The notes below the pieces were generated by a model, which was not told the DNA's origin, did not search any database, and saw only the letters and a list, made by a program, of their open reading frames with translations. From Incurvaria masculella (taxonomy: Eukaryota > Arthropoda > Insecta > Lepidoptera > Incurvariidae): a stretch of 64,000 bases of DNA. The translations under genes were made by a program, and so were the position numbers. The stretch spans positions 12,480,001 to 12,544,000 of the forward strand of contig OX335649.1 of NCBI GenBank assembly GCA_946894095.1, written 5' to 3'. Positions 46,501 through 61,500 of the stretch are shown here, one piece after another; within the stretch, counting starts at the first letter, position 1, and each line of letters starts with the position of its first letter.

Positions 46501-49500
46501 TGATTTATTAAATGTGTTTTTTTAGTTGCTTAATTTGACCAAGGAAATAGGCGGGAGCCTTTGTATGATACTTGATCAGCTCTCGATCTATCCAAATCGC
46601 AAAGTTTGACGAGGCACCCTAATTAAACTGAAGATTAGAAGTTTCTTTATTAAAATATATGATTTCTTGTCTACCGATCAACCTATTTTCGTTAATTCAT
46701 GTTTCCTTTTTCCATACAAAAAACAAATTGTAGAAATGGTTTCCATTTCCGAACTTTTTTGACTAAATGTAGAAATCTAAGCAAAATGAATTATTTGTTT
46801 ATGCATATAATATGCTGTTTTACTAATATCTACCTACTACTTATACATTAAAATTTCTAATGTGAAAAATCGACTTTTTTATTATCATTATCATTAATTA
46901 TTATTGATATATTTATAGAATCCAAACATATTTATAATTCATTATCAGTCTGGAGTTCTATTTGGACTTACTGGCATAACATAACATATGTTTAAAGGTA
47001 CATTTGTATGGCACGAGCAGTTGACTGCACATTCGCGATGTTGCAAGGATGTGAACGCAAGTTGATCAATGCTGTTATCGGTTAGCATGTTTATCTGTAG
47101 TGTGCAAGAAGAGCGTATGTACGTTCGGGCGGGTATCGATTGTGAGGGTTGTAAGCGAGCCCGCGCGTCCCCTCCGGCCAGAGGCGGCGGCGGCGCGTGC
47201 TCGAGTGCCGCTGGCGGCGCGCCTCGCTCGTCGAGGGCCGCCCCCTCCCGCCCCCACCCCCGCCAACACTAGATCCGGCCTGCCCGCTTTCCGCGCTCCC
47301 CGCGACCCTGCCCTCGCCGGCCGGACCGTTCTTGCGCACATGTTGAAAACTTTTCGCCAGTTGTGCGTAATGCGGGAACTGTGTTGTATGCTGGCACCCA
47401 CGCAGGACATTAGTGAGTGTCCGCTTTCGCTTTCAGCTTCTTCGCCGTCAGTTCTTCATGATATAATCAAATAGCCCAGCGGTACTCAACCTTTATTCGT
47501 CGAGGGCCAACCGAGAGATATGCAATTTGGGAAGCATTACTCAATTGATTATGCCGTGTGTTTGTGTCTTGTGCACGCTAGCTAGTTAGCTAGGTGTACA
47601 GGTAGTGACTCGGGCACGACGGGTGACATGGAAAATTTGGGTATATACGAGCTCAGTACGTACCTACAACTTAAATAAACAACGACTTGTGTGATTTTTT
47701 TCAGGTTCGCATGAAAACTCATGTGGGGCCGCATGCGGCCTGCGGGTTAAGTACCGCTGATTAAAGCTTGTAAAATTGTACTACATTTTGATAATATATT
47801 GTTTGCATCTGTGGGACGGATTAGCTAATCAACTGTTTAATTATTTATATTAATCACCGTGGACTCGAACCAGCGCGTTCCGTGCGTCTCTTCGACGACG
47901 ATTTCGAGACCCTCCAACTCCGATAAGGGTCTTCTGTGGAGGTACATTAGTCTGCACGCATTGCGAAGAATGCTCTTCGGTGCTGCACAACACTATCCAT
48001 CCGTTTCCATTCTACCATTGTTCAACTCGCAACAGGCAGGAAATTTGGCGTCCACATTCCTTCTATAAGAACAAACCGATCTTGTAGGTAATTTACTTAT
48101 CTATAGTGTTGGTAAACTGCGGAATGCCTCCCTACCTGGCTATTTCGTAAAGTACAACCTGGGGTAATCGTTTGCCTCCGCGCAAGTTCGAAAGCACATG
48201 GGCGGGCGTCTTTGGGCACCTTTTAGTTGAGAGCCTTACGTATACGCTATGTGTCGCGCCTAATATAAAAATAGTAACAAAATTGATGGAACGACGATGA
48301 CGATGCATATATGAACGTGATCTGTTGGAACGGTTTTGTTCTCTTTGCTCAAGCGGATAGGCGGGTAAAGCGTTAGTCGTTATTTCAGCATGACGCTCTC
48401 CAAACTACAAATGCAGTTACACCGACGACGTTGCCTACGTTTATTAACGGCAACTGAAAAAGCGTTCGATATAATTTAGCGCGAGATCTTCAGGTGAGCG
48501 CGCTGTAAAGTGGTGGAAGCGGCGAGAGGTGGCGGCGCGCCGGGCGCTGCGGGTCGGAGGGTGCGAGGGTGCGGCGGGGAGGCGGTGCGGGGAGCGGCGC
48601 GGCGTCGATCGATGTCTCGTGACGCGACGGCGGCGGCGGGCAGGTGCAGGCTGCATCCGCCGCCGTCGCGCCCTTCACGGGCAGCGCCAGGGAGCTCCAG
48701 TCTCTAATTAGCCAGCCCTATTGTCCACCCAAACGGGAACAGCGTCTCCCTATGCTAAAACCTAACGGTTGGTCGCTGGGAGCGCTATATGCGATCTGAC
48801 ATCGATGGCTAATAATACCACAAAATTACCGTTATGATATTAACCAAATACACCACATTCCCGAAGGAATTAGATGCCATGCCAGGACCTTCCCTTTATG
48901 AGCACGGCTACATTGAACTGGATGGAAAACACGGGCAATTTTGAATTGCTGCTTTGACCATCTTTTCATTCAATGCGATGGTACCAAGCCGCCCGGGTTG
49001 TACCAACGACTAAACCTATCTTTTTATCTTATTTTGTATCGTTGGACTTGGTGAACGCATTTCGGGAGCACATTCCACTCCTCCTTCTCTCTCTTCTGTG
49101 GCTACGGATCTTTCACCGTAAGCATTAATGCCGCATAAATCTACTGGCCAACTCGAAGAAAAGGTAACCAGTGCAGCCCTGCGGTGTCGTAACAACGTAT
49201 TCCAGGGTGGCAAGCCCATGTCTTCACCGCCAGGCCAAAGTTTTGTGAAATTTCTTTATTTCTCTGCTTTAGCGACGGTTGGTTAGCCCGGAACATAATT
49301 GGAGTGGTCTGTCTTGAGTGGAGCAAAGTAGAGTTCACCGAAGGTTAGCCGAAAGTCGGGGCAGGTATGTACATGTTGATAGGGGTCGCGGCGGATGTCT
49401 GCAGGGACCACCCATTCCCGGAGCGGACAAAGGCCATTGTTGGAAAGAACTATTGATTTTCACCGCGCGAGAGACTTCGCTTCCTCACCCGTCACATTGC

Positions 49501-52500
49501 CATACATCGCCGTTGATCAGGCTTCAAACATTCTACCATACAAAAGAATATGTAATAAATAATTATACCTATAAAACGAATGAGATCGGGGATCGAAGAT
49601 TTATCGGAGGACCCTGCGAGCATCAAGAAATGTTATCAGTCTTCTGATTTTACTTGGCCGGAAATGTTGTCAAAAAGTAGTAATAAATCAAATTAAAAAT
49701 CCTTAAACTCTGCAAACAACCAAACTCTCATCTCTACCACTTATAAATTCCATCACCGGCCGTCTGTCTGTCTGTTCCCTTATAACTATCACTCATCCGA
49801 GTACGACCGTAGCTAAGCTACACGTAACTTGATTTTTACCACTCATTCAAGTTCGATCGTAAAACGCTACATATAGCTTATTTTTACCATTAATTCGACT
49901 TCGATCGTAGCAACGCTACACATACCTTGAATTGAACTGAGTTCGATCGTAGCTACGCTACACGTAGCTTGATTTTTACCACTCATTCGGGTTGGATCGT
50001 AGCAATGCACATATGTAGCTAGATTTTTACCCCTCATTCGAGCTCGATCGTAGCAACGCTACACATAGTTTGAATTTTACCACTCATTCGAGTTCGATCG
50101 TAGCATCGCTACACATAGTTTTAATTTTAACACTCATTCGAGTTCGATCGCAGCTACGCCACACATAGTTTGATTTTTACCAGTCATTCGAGTTCGATCG
50201 TAGCAACGCTACACACAGTTTGAATTTTACCACTAATTCGAGTTCGATCGTAGCAACGCTACGCATAGCTCGATTTGAACCACTATCCGAGTTCGATCGC
50301 AGCTACGCTACACATAGTTTGATTTTTACCACTCATTCGAGTTCGATCGTAGCAACGCTACACATAGTTTGATTTTTCCACTCATTCGAGTTCGATCGTA
50401 GCAACGCTACACATAGCTTGATTTGAACCACTATCCGAGTTAGATCGCAGCTACGCTTACACATAGTTTGATTTTTACCACTCATTCGAGTTCGATCGTA
50501 GCAACGATACACATAGTTTGAATTTTACCACTAATTCGATTTCGATCGTAGCAACTCTACACATAGCTTGATTTTTACCACAATTCCGAGTTGGATCGTA
50601 GCAACGCTACACCTATCTTGATTTTTACCACCTATTCGAGTTCGATCGTAGCAATGCTACACATAGCTTGATTTTTACCACTCATCCGAGTGGAATCGTA
50701 GCAACGCTAGATATAGCTAGATTTTTCTCGCAACTGTGTGCGATAAAAACGATGAAATAAATGAAAAAGCGACTGTTTTTCAACAAAACTTTCACCCGTG
50801 CGGAGCTGCGTGTACAGCTCTTAACATTACATAAAACATAGTCTATTTTGAGATTTTATGTATGGGAGGGGGAAATATAGACATTTATAGATTTGAGTAT
50901 GAGGCCTGCACAATTTTCCGTCGCACTACAGTATTCAATTGCAAACATAACCAGACATGCACACACACACATTCAGATATTATCTCATACGCTCATGGAT
51001 ACTTCTAGTGAACCTGTAATAGGCGTTACTTATAGATATTTACTTAAGCTTTTTAGGGTTCCGTACCCAAAGAGTGCCAACAGAACCCTATTACTAAGCC
51101 TCCGTTATCCGTATGTCCGTCTATCACAGGGCTGTATCTCATAAACCGTAATAGGTTAGCACCTAAAATGTTCATAGGGTGTGGATTAATTTTGCCGCTA
51201 TAACAATAAATATGTAAGGCCCCATACAAAAAACGTGAATTTTACAAGCTTTTATTTAACTTGCCATTTTTTGTGTTTAGGTCAAATCTTGCAAGATGAA
51301 TTAGAACCACTTCCTCTTATCTAACGGATTTGAATGTTTGCATGTTGGTTCATTTGTGTTAAATCTTGTACGATAGTACGGAACCGTTCGTGTGCGAGTT
51401 CGACTCTCAGTTGGCCGGATTTCATATAAATGTATTTGTATGTAAGCTGTTGGTTTACCTTATTAAATAAATAAACAAATTATTGCTGCACGTTACTACC
51501 ACAAAAAATTAAGTTTCTGCACTGTCAAATGCGCAAAAATGCGTTTGTGGTGCAATGGAGATCGTGGAGCGGCGCGGGGCGTCGGCAGCAGCGGTACTGC
51601 AGAGCAGCGCGTAGCGAGGCGGGGTCGTGTATACATACATATATTACATTTAAATGAATTTCAAAGTTTATAGTGTCCCTTCCCAGCGGGACTAACTAAT
51701 TCGCGGGCACGGTACAAAACCGTGCTATTGCGCTCTGGGACCTTCTACGTTTCAAAGAAAAAGACTGGCTCCGTGATGATGAGGATGCAACATGTCCACA
51801 AAGCAGACAATGCGCATAGTGTTTGATTTGGTAAGATTTATGAAAATTTAATTACAAAACTACTTCTAGCTAAAAGTAAACCACGACCGCTGTAGTAAAA
51901 AATCAAACAAAAATTTAATTTATTATAAATTTTCATCAAACAAGCTATGTCAGATGACTAGTCTTATTAATTTGTATAGATTTTATCGTTGAGTAATGCA
52001 GCTCCAAAGTTATTGTATAAAACACGCGAAAAATTCGAACTTTCAGACCTTATAACTTAGAAACCAAACCAATTGTACAATGCCAACGGTCATCAGACAT
52101 CTAGTTTGATAAAATAAAGCTATTTTGAGCAAAATTTTGGATCTCTGACAAGAAATATGGGCTTAATTTTCTTTCCCCGTTTGTATGGGGAGTTGAGTGG
52201 GATGGCCCAACTTAAGTTGAAAAATTAGAATAAAAATGATTTCTCTCTGTAGATTGTATGTGGAACAAATCATGTGATAACAATTAAATATATAAATGGT
52301 AGCAAATTGGATTTTCTGTAGATATTATATTTTAGTTACGTGGCGCAGGTGTTCAAATTTATACTTAACTTGGCAAAGCGCGGAATTTGACAAGGCACAC
52401 CAAGTAAATTAGTCTGACGATTAAAAACCAGATTAGTAAATGTATGTTCCGATACATACTTGTTATAAACTTGTTCGCAATTATTTTTGTTTCCATTTTC

Positions 52501-55500
52501 CATAAAAAATTGCTAAGGTGTATTTTTTTGTCCGTAGGAAACGGACATTTTTGTTTATGCATTTTAATATATTTATAATTATCTAGTGATTATACAACTT
52601 TCCAATTTCGCGAAAGATCGTTTTATAACGCAATTCAAAATCATCCAAAAAATACTTACTAGTAATTATCAGTTTGGACTAATTGAGGGGTTTCATTACA
52701 TATTATTACATTTATTTCATTACGAGTCTCATCTAAACACTGAATAATCCAAAACTGAAATGAACCTCGATTATGGTAACACGGGCGGGTTAGTCTGGGA
52801 CGATCGGACAGGCGGGCCCGCTTGCGCTGCCTGAGTCCGGAAATAAATAACTCCACTCGAGCGTTAGCGTTATGAGATAACACAACATTTGCTAAAATTT
52901 TGTTTGATTCTCATAACTCTAACGCTCGAAAGTGGAGTTATCTATTAACGGACTCAGGCTTTTCTGAGTAAATCTGAGAGCAGATATTCTGCATTTTCAA
53001 TGATAATTATGTGCATGAATCCATTTTATTGGTCAAACGTCCATCCCTTGTTTAGATATAAAAATTAGGTTTAGAAAATCATAATACATTTCTTTCTTCT
53101 GAAAAATGGTTTCACTTTCCAAATTGCAAATACCTAATCAGTCCAGGGGTATTTTATGTGTTAGGGTGAGGGTGTGTGAGTAGTAGTGTTAAATATGTTT
53201 ACGTGTGGTTTGATATAGTACAAGTATTAAGCAGATGTTGTTGCGTGTGGTACGGTCCTTTGTAGGTATCAAAAGGCATCACCAGTGTGCGAAATGTGTG
53301 TAAGTTTGTAGGTTTTTTGTGTGGCGTTAGGGTGTGTGAGTGATTGGTTATGGTGCGATGTGCACGAGAGAAGGGAAGAAGTTAGCAATCAGCACCGTTA
53401 GCAATTAGTAGTTAGCTTATCGTTTACTGACATGTAAAGCTACTATTTTTGGCTGTCATTTAGGCGACAACTATTTTTAACCGACTTAAAAAAAGTAGGT
53501 TCTCAATTCGACTGTATGTTTTTTGTATGTTTGTTACGCGATTACTCCCTCAATTATGAATTGATTTCGATGATTATTTTTTATACATGCAATAATTTCT
53601 TGTTACCAATTTCCTTACTGATAAAACATGATTTGAAATGAGCGGGTGTAGTTTGTGTCTAATCGTATGAGTAAGAAATGAATGTAGCTATACACTGAAA
53701 TGACATGAGTCCCGTGTCTGCGCCTAATTAGCCCGCGTGTATAGCTATGCGGGTGGGTGGGAGCGTGTGGTGTAGGTGGATGGTAGGTCGCCCGGAGCGG
53801 CGAGGCGGAGATTTGCAACGGCAACTATCGAGCGGGTGCGGGCGCGGGGCAGGCGGCGGGCGGGCGGCAGGGTGCCGGCGCCCACGTGACTTATCGATCA
53901 GCGGCTCACCCCCCCCCCCCCCTCCCCGCCTCCGCACCCGCCGACAGCTCCCACACTACACGCCACCACCGCCCGCTCCTCATCACCTTTGTTTGTACTT
54001 ACACTCCGAGTTCCATTAGTTGGGTCCTTTGCGAAAGTAGCAAGGAAATTGTGTATGCAACGAGGGGCCTATTAAATTAAATTATGTATTTGTTTGTTTT
54101 GCCTTATATATCTATATGGCTAATAAAGTCTCAAGGTTATTGTTTCAATTTTTTTTTATATTTCTTTGACATTGAGAGATAATGATTTCTTGTTCTGTAT
54201 GTCATATGGCGGACGCTAGACCCTAAAAGAGGTGGACGACGACGCCCATGGTCTTTTGACTATTCGCACTATCAATAATATTCGATTTTTTTAAAATAAA
54301 TCCATTATTTACATATCGTCATTTTTTATGTTTGGGTTCCAAGGGTCGGTTAAGTCACTGTTTAAATTTATTTTTCTCACAACGACATCAACATTAATGA
54401 CCTCTAAAAACATTAATGTATTAATAAAAAATATATTTTCAGCTGTTACATCAGTATCGATTATAGCGCGAATTTTCTCCATAACAAAACAATCTGCAAC
54501 CATACAAAGCAAATGCGAATATTAGCGAATGGCTTTAGGATCTCTAACACACTAGCGACTCAACTCACCGAACACCGCCGAGTGCTCCCGCGCTACCATA
54601 GTACAGCGCTACCCTCCATTATGAATGAAACGTCGAGGATGGCTCCAATTGAAACGGCTCAGAGGGAGTTGTGAGACGAGGAGTTAGATTTATTTTAGGA
54701 GTCGGTCCTCACGCGGGCGGCGCGGTAGCGCGGCGCAGACTGTGTGCGGCTCGGCGCGGACGGGACCACAGAATTGGGAAAAGGGCTGGAAATGCCTACA
54801 CTGTCTAGCCGCGCGCTGCCTGCAAATTGATTACTGCATGAAGTTGACTTTTCTTATTTACATTTACAATTTATAATCTTCATTTTAATATAAATATTTT
54901 CAATATGATACTTTTAATATTTAGATAGCATTACACCATCATTTACAACACATTAGCTACTTTTGCCTAATAAAAAAAAAGTACTTGTCGAGCAGTTATC
55001 GTCTAAATTTTGTATTGTATCGTTTTAAATTTACTTTATCTTTAATTTACTTTTAATTGACTTTATCTTTAATTAGTAAATATTTCCGTATTGGTTTCTT
55101 GCTTAATTTTTGTTAACCTGAAAAAAATCCATACTGTCCATAAGAAGTGAAGTTGAGTGATTCAGATTTTGTGTCCTTTCGTGCACTCGGCCCTTAGAAT
55201 TTAAGTATATGGTAAGCACAGCGCGCTCATGCTAGGTCTACTACGCATATATGCGTGCGTAGTGGCCCTACGAATACTCCGCGCCGTATGACACGACTGC
55301 ACTAAGGCCTTGGTACCAACTTACAAATACTTATATCGACTAATCCACGTTGATACGTCCTCGTTAGCATTTTTGTTGTGTCCTATTATACGTTACAAGA
55401 TCCTAATGCGATATACTTCTTACTGTATTGTCATGTAGACGCGTACGCAAATGATAGAGATACGGAAAGAGCAAGAAAAGAAAATCTATTCAGAGGGCTA

Positions 55501-58500
55501 CTTATCTTGATCAAAGCTCCATCGCTGCTAACGAGGTCGTTTCATCCCGTCGCCGCGATGTTGTTGTTTGAGAGCAAGCCTTACACAGCAAGCAGTTGTT
55601 CAATCATATTATATCCGAATTATATTCCCGATTAAGTAACCACAATATCAATGTATGCATTGCATTGTTTCATGTCCCTGGACACAGATGGTCCAGGGAA
55701 TTGCTAATATCCATCCACCGTCATGATATTACACGAACACATCGAATTCCCGAATTAGGTGCCATGCCAGGACCTCCCTTTTATGAGCACGGCTGAATTG
55801 AACGGGATGGAAAGCCCAAACAACTTGTCAATGCCGTTACGACCTTTTTTAACCAATGTCCTATAAGGGGTGTTTAACATGGATTCCGAAGCTTGGAATA
55901 ACTCGCATAGTGCGTGAACGGGCGGGGATTCGGGGACTGCTTGGAGTTCATGCTTGGTATCATTACAAAATTAAAATAGAGTAGCGCATTTTCCATAGTA
56001 ACAAATTATGCCAACTACGTGTCAAGACACGCGTAATGCAGGGTGTTAGTAATTCTGTGGTGTTAGGCACATGGTTAGCTAAATTGAAATGGCGGATGTT
56101 ACCTATTATCAAAATGTTTTTGGCTTAAATATTTTTATTTTTTAACATAACTACACATAAGACATACAAACAAACAAATTATCAAATTGACAACATATGG
56201 AAATAATCGTACAAGTAAAGAAGTTGGTAAAGCTGAATTCGGCTATTTACATCAATAATTTTAAGTATTTAGTATATTTACGATTCACATTTAGTTAGCC
56301 ATTATTCTGAATAATTTCTTGAATGTTCCTTTAGGGTGGAATGCACCATCTCTGGTTAGTGATAATTTTAGAATTAAAACATATCGGTCCTTATTTTTCG
56401 CCTGATGAAAAAAGAAGAGAGATCTATCATAACCATAACTACATATAATACTAACCAGACATTGTGCACTCCACCCTTTAAATGGTCATCTGCCTTGATC
56501 TAATTATTCACCTGAATATATTAGAAATATTTATTTTTCTTTAGGCTTTTCGTAATTGACTACTGTCAAAATTTATTTAAGAATTTACTTCTCACTGTAA
56601 TATTCATGCATTTTCTTTTTCATTTTGTTTTTGTTCTTAGTTAATTGTAAGTTTATTTAAAACCTTTTATATTCGTACTTCCTGCATATTATTATAATTC
56701 ATGTCGTGTTCACTGCTTAATAGTATGTGTTTGACTATTTTTAAGGGATTTTTAAATGTATCATGTGTAATATATTACTCTGTTTGTAGACCAAATAAAT
56801 TTAAAAAAATCTATATAAACCCGTAAACGTTTTTTGTATTTACGCTTTTATTAATTGGAATAAATCTAAGTACCTAATGTAAATTAATAATCAAAATTGT
56901 TGTGTGTGCATTTTAGTTGCATTGCTGTGATGCTAGGCTAGGCCAATAAAGCCTACGCGAAGTTCACAAGCTGTGTACTGTCTAGGTGTTCTTACGAAAT
57001 TGTCAGATTCTCTCATTCCATCAGTGTCGCAGCTATGTGCCGGAGGGGTCGCAGGCTCTGTCGCTAGCTGTCGCATCTCGCCGCAAGCGCGGCTCCCAAG
57101 CGGAAAACACGATCTGTCAAGATATCGAGCGCTCTAAATGTCAAGAGTCGCGGGTCGCAGGGGGCGCGGCGCGGGGGTGGCGCGGCGAAAGAGGGCGGGC
57201 GGGGGGGGGGGTCTCCCCGCGCCGCCCCGCGCCTCACCCCCGCGCCACCCTGACACTGACCTACATCGCGGGGGCGAGCGGGAGGGAGGCGCGGTGGCGG
57301 CGGTACAGACACGCACCGCGCGCGCGATACTGCGCCAATCAATTTGTCCGCTTCTCACTTAGCGGCACAGTAAGAACTAAGAGAATATGCTGACGCACCT
57401 CACCACCGACTTCGCTCCACACTTGGTCGATACTTCTCGACGTACTGATATTCCGGGACGTAAATAAGAGGTGAAGATTTCCGGGGATTGTATAAACATT
57501 TTGGAACGTAAACATGGAGTGTTGCGAGGCTACACTTGGCTTTTAACCAGTGCTGATTATGTCTAAATAACACCTAAAGGGCCTTTATTACTATAGTGCT
57601 GATTATCTTGGGCCTGTATTGCTTTGAGGATGTTAAGAGAGGCCCCTTCGGCAAAGTGTATGTGCCGATTAAACTAATCAAAAGATGGTGAAATATACCC
57701 TTAGCCTGGTTTTCACCAAGCGCTGATTCATCTCCGTCGACACTTCAAAGGGTCTTTATTACTAACGTGCTGATCATCTTGTACTGGTATTTATTGAAAG
57801 CTGGTAAGAAAGACCCTTAAGGCGCTAGGACTAGCCAACTACTCGCGCCATACAAATGCACTTTTTAACAAATGTAATAATATGTAGTAAAACGCTTCAG
57901 CAAATCCAAATAGAACTCCAGACTGATAATGGATTGTTAATATTTTTTTATTCCATCATTTATTTAAATAATAATAAAAATAAAAAAAGTTGATTTTTCT
58001 CATTATAAATCTGAAAGTCATTCGATTTCTAGATATAAGCAAAAACAGCATATATGCATAAACAAAAAATTCCATTTGCTTTTAGATTTCTACATTTAGT
58101 CAAAAAAGTTCGGAAATGGACACCGTTTCCGCAATGTATTTTGTATAGAAAAAGGAAATATACATTAACGAAAATCATTCGATTCCTAGACAAGGAATCA
58201 TATATTGTAAGGATGACACTTATAATCGTCAGACTTAGTTAGTTTACTTGGGGTGCCTCGTCTAACTTTGCGATTTGGCTAGTACCAGGCCCTTAACATG
58301 TGCCAATTAGGCTAATCAGTATATGGTGAAATATACCCTTAGACGTTATCCAAATACTTATATTATACTTATACTTATATTACTTATAATATTTTTTTAG
58401 GACAGGCTCAAAGGAGAATATTTTTTTCCGTGAATCGACTGTATAACTATGATTTAAATATAAAATAACTTTCACTGTAGTAGATAGGCACGGAGCGCAT

Positions 58501-61500
58501 CGCCATGAACGCCACCGTCATTTGCATTTGTAGGTAAAATGTCGATGGTTATGTATCAGTGGCGGTTGTACATTCACCCATCGCTTCCATGCGTTTATTG
58601 ACCAGAAAACACTAAATTAAGTCCCATTTAATATAAACAAACTCACCCCCCCTGATTGAAACTAAGTGCAATGAATTGTCAATTCGACAAATGAACGATT
58701 GATTCGTTCGCGACCGCCATGGCGGACGGCAGAAGGCTGCCATTGTTCGGCTCTGTCGCACACCTGCCTCTTTACTCATTGAGCGGCAAGGACGGCGGGG
58801 TAGGGGGTGGGGGGTGGGCGGGGAGAGGCACGCACCTCCGCCGCGCAACAAGTAGTCGAGGGCGGCGAAGTTCGCCGCCGCCCAAACTTAGTGAGCCGCT
58901 CGCCCCGCGCGCCCTCCCCGCCAACCGCCCACGCAACCACCGGGTATCACTTCATTATCCGCACGAATCGATGTCCACGCATCGCCTTCCTTATCTTTGC
59001 TTGACTCCATGTATTTTGTGAATAGAATAGTGTACAGGAAAAGGAAGTTAGAGCCGAAAAGGGGTGATTTTGTAACAACCGAAAATCCGCTTTTACGACT
59101 TCTGTTTTAAAAATAAAGAAATAATAAAATAAAAATCCTCAAAAGTTTTTGAGAGCGGCTCAGGGCGCTGAATTCACAACCCATTTCCCCTGGAGCTATC
59201 AAGAACACATTTGGTTTTCGTGACAATGCACGATATGGAAATATGCTTAGAAAAATGTCAACCTAAAAAAATTTAAGCAAATATAAATTGTAAACAAACT
59301 TTTTCTTAAAAGCTTTTATTTAAATGATCGAAAAGTAGAAAATAAACTTTAAATTAAATCTAACCCATCAATTATTGCATTACACAATTTATATGATCCA
59401 AAACATGTCGCGATATTTACCGGGTGTAACTTGATCTTGAGACAAGTTTTATATCACATAATAAATAGTCTAATGCATCGATATATCTAATGCAATAAAT
59501 TGGGGAACCCATAAATAGATGGGTTTGATTTAATTTCAGAGAAAATTGTTGGAAATAAGTCCTATTACGTAATTAGTACCCGCCCCGGGTTATTACCATC
59601 GCAATGGATCGTATTCCCTGTGGGAAAGCGACGTGTAAGCGGTCTCGCCTACGCTATCGAAAATCCTAAAGAATCAATCCGGTTGATTTTGAATTTGATT
59701 AAATGATCGTGGAAAAGTAGAGGATCCACTTAATTAGTATACGTTCGGTTATGTAAGGTCATTTGGATGTTGGTTTCATTAGATCTCATGTGTTCTTTAT
59801 TCTTTCATTAGTAACTTGTTTATTTGTCTGTCGAAGAGGGAAGCCTCACAAATAGTTTTGTGATTATTCATTATGTACGTTCTCAATATATTTGGGGGCT
59901 GCGCGGCGACACATGGACACAAAGTTAGAGCAGCGCAGACTATCAAATAAGATGAGTTGTGGGGTTTCTGCATTGTTAACACTTAAATTAATGTGGCTTC
60001 CTGAAACACATTTAATTTAGATAAAATGGTTTCATGGGTCATCTCCTTAGTCTATTCTAAGCAGAGAGAGCATTTCTCTCGCGTGTACGGATAATCCACT
60101 TTTCGTATGCGAGCTTCTCCATGGTTCGGAATCCATGTAAAACTAACTGTGGGTCCCCTTCCCCTACTAGGTGGTAAGGTTTAAACCCGCCCAGGTTGGT
60201 ACCATCGCATATGATGAAAAGATGGTCGAAGCGGCAATGAAAATTTGTCCGTGTTTTCTAACCAGTTCAATGTTGCCGTGGCAAGGGAAGGTCCTGGCAT
60301 GGCACCTATTTATTTCGGTAATGTGTTGTATTAGGCTAATATCATAACGGTAGTGGTGTGGTATTAGCCATCCATGTCAGGTTGGATAAAAAAATACACT
60401 TACTCAAATCAATCAACTTGTTTTCTTAACATTTCTCATATGTCAGTGGACAATGAAGCGCATATGTGAAGGTACATATTATAATGGTTTTGCCGCTCAT
60501 TGTGTTATTTCCTCATTGAAATCTTATGTTTTTCTTTGGCAATTTTGTAATGTGAATTCTGTTCATATTATATTTCTGTTGTATTATTACTTGTAATAAT
60601 AAACCACTGTATTTTACAGTTTTGCAATTCAATCCTGTTTTCAATCCAATCAATCATATAAAAAAATTGACGCATCGGAATTCGATTATTAAGGTTAGTC
60701 AACCCAGGGAGCGCTTTGTTTTAAATGGGTTACCGTTATTGAATGTTGATGCTGGCCGTAGTTCGGGTTTCACGTTAAACTGTAGATCCTTACTAGGTGG
60801 TAAGATTAATCCCGTCTTCGATTGAAAAAGAGGCAATACAAATTGTTCGTGATTTGTATTTAATGTAGCCATGCAATAAATGTAAGGAGGCCTTGGCATG
60901 GCACCTAGTCCCATGTTGGAATTATCACTACATAGTATAAAACAAAGTCGCTTTCTCTGTCCCTGTATCCCTATGTATGCTTAAATCTTTAAAACTACGC
61001 AACGGATTTTGATGCGGTTTATATGTATAATAACATCCATTAAATAGTGGAGAAATACTGTTATTTTTGAGGTTTCTAATGTGATGTCGTAAATAATAAA
61101 AAAAAATCCGCTTACATTGCAAACGCAGGCTGAACCCTACTTCTCATTCATTCCTACGATATTGATGCAATTTGGTAGATGTATACACTATGATCAATAA
61201 GTTCCGGGAATTTGTAGTTTGAATTTAGAAATCTTTACCGATTCGAATATTTTTTTTCTCAGGTTGGTACACCTTTCCCTGACACTCCTGCCAAATGTCA
61301 AATATTAAATGTCATTAGTAATTTTTTGGCGTTTTATAAATCGTTTTGTGTGGTTGCCATAAAAAGAAGTGAAGTGAAGTATATCAATCAAGTTTTTGAA
61401 GTTCGACGCATTTCAAAATGGAAAAAAAAATTGAACAAAGAATTTGTTTAAAGTTTTGTGTTTCCAACCTTAGATGAGAACCTTTTTCATCTAAGTTTCC

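Noticed and set aside
47075..47474. Overlapping frames of 111 and 124 codons on both strands
   Set aside because: They arise from high GC content; no splice sites or protein family support either strand.
48444..48711. Several frames of 60-70 codons in one CpG island
   Set aside because: At least three frames are open at once and no usable donor follows them on the minus strand.
49785..50740. CRISPR-like repeat array
   Set aside because: Units are directly adjacent with no unique spacers, in a eukaryotic intron-like setting.
58780..58870. Minus-strand mini-exon in a GC-rich island
   Set aside because: The candidate acceptor lacks a pyrimidine tract and the phase is uncertain.
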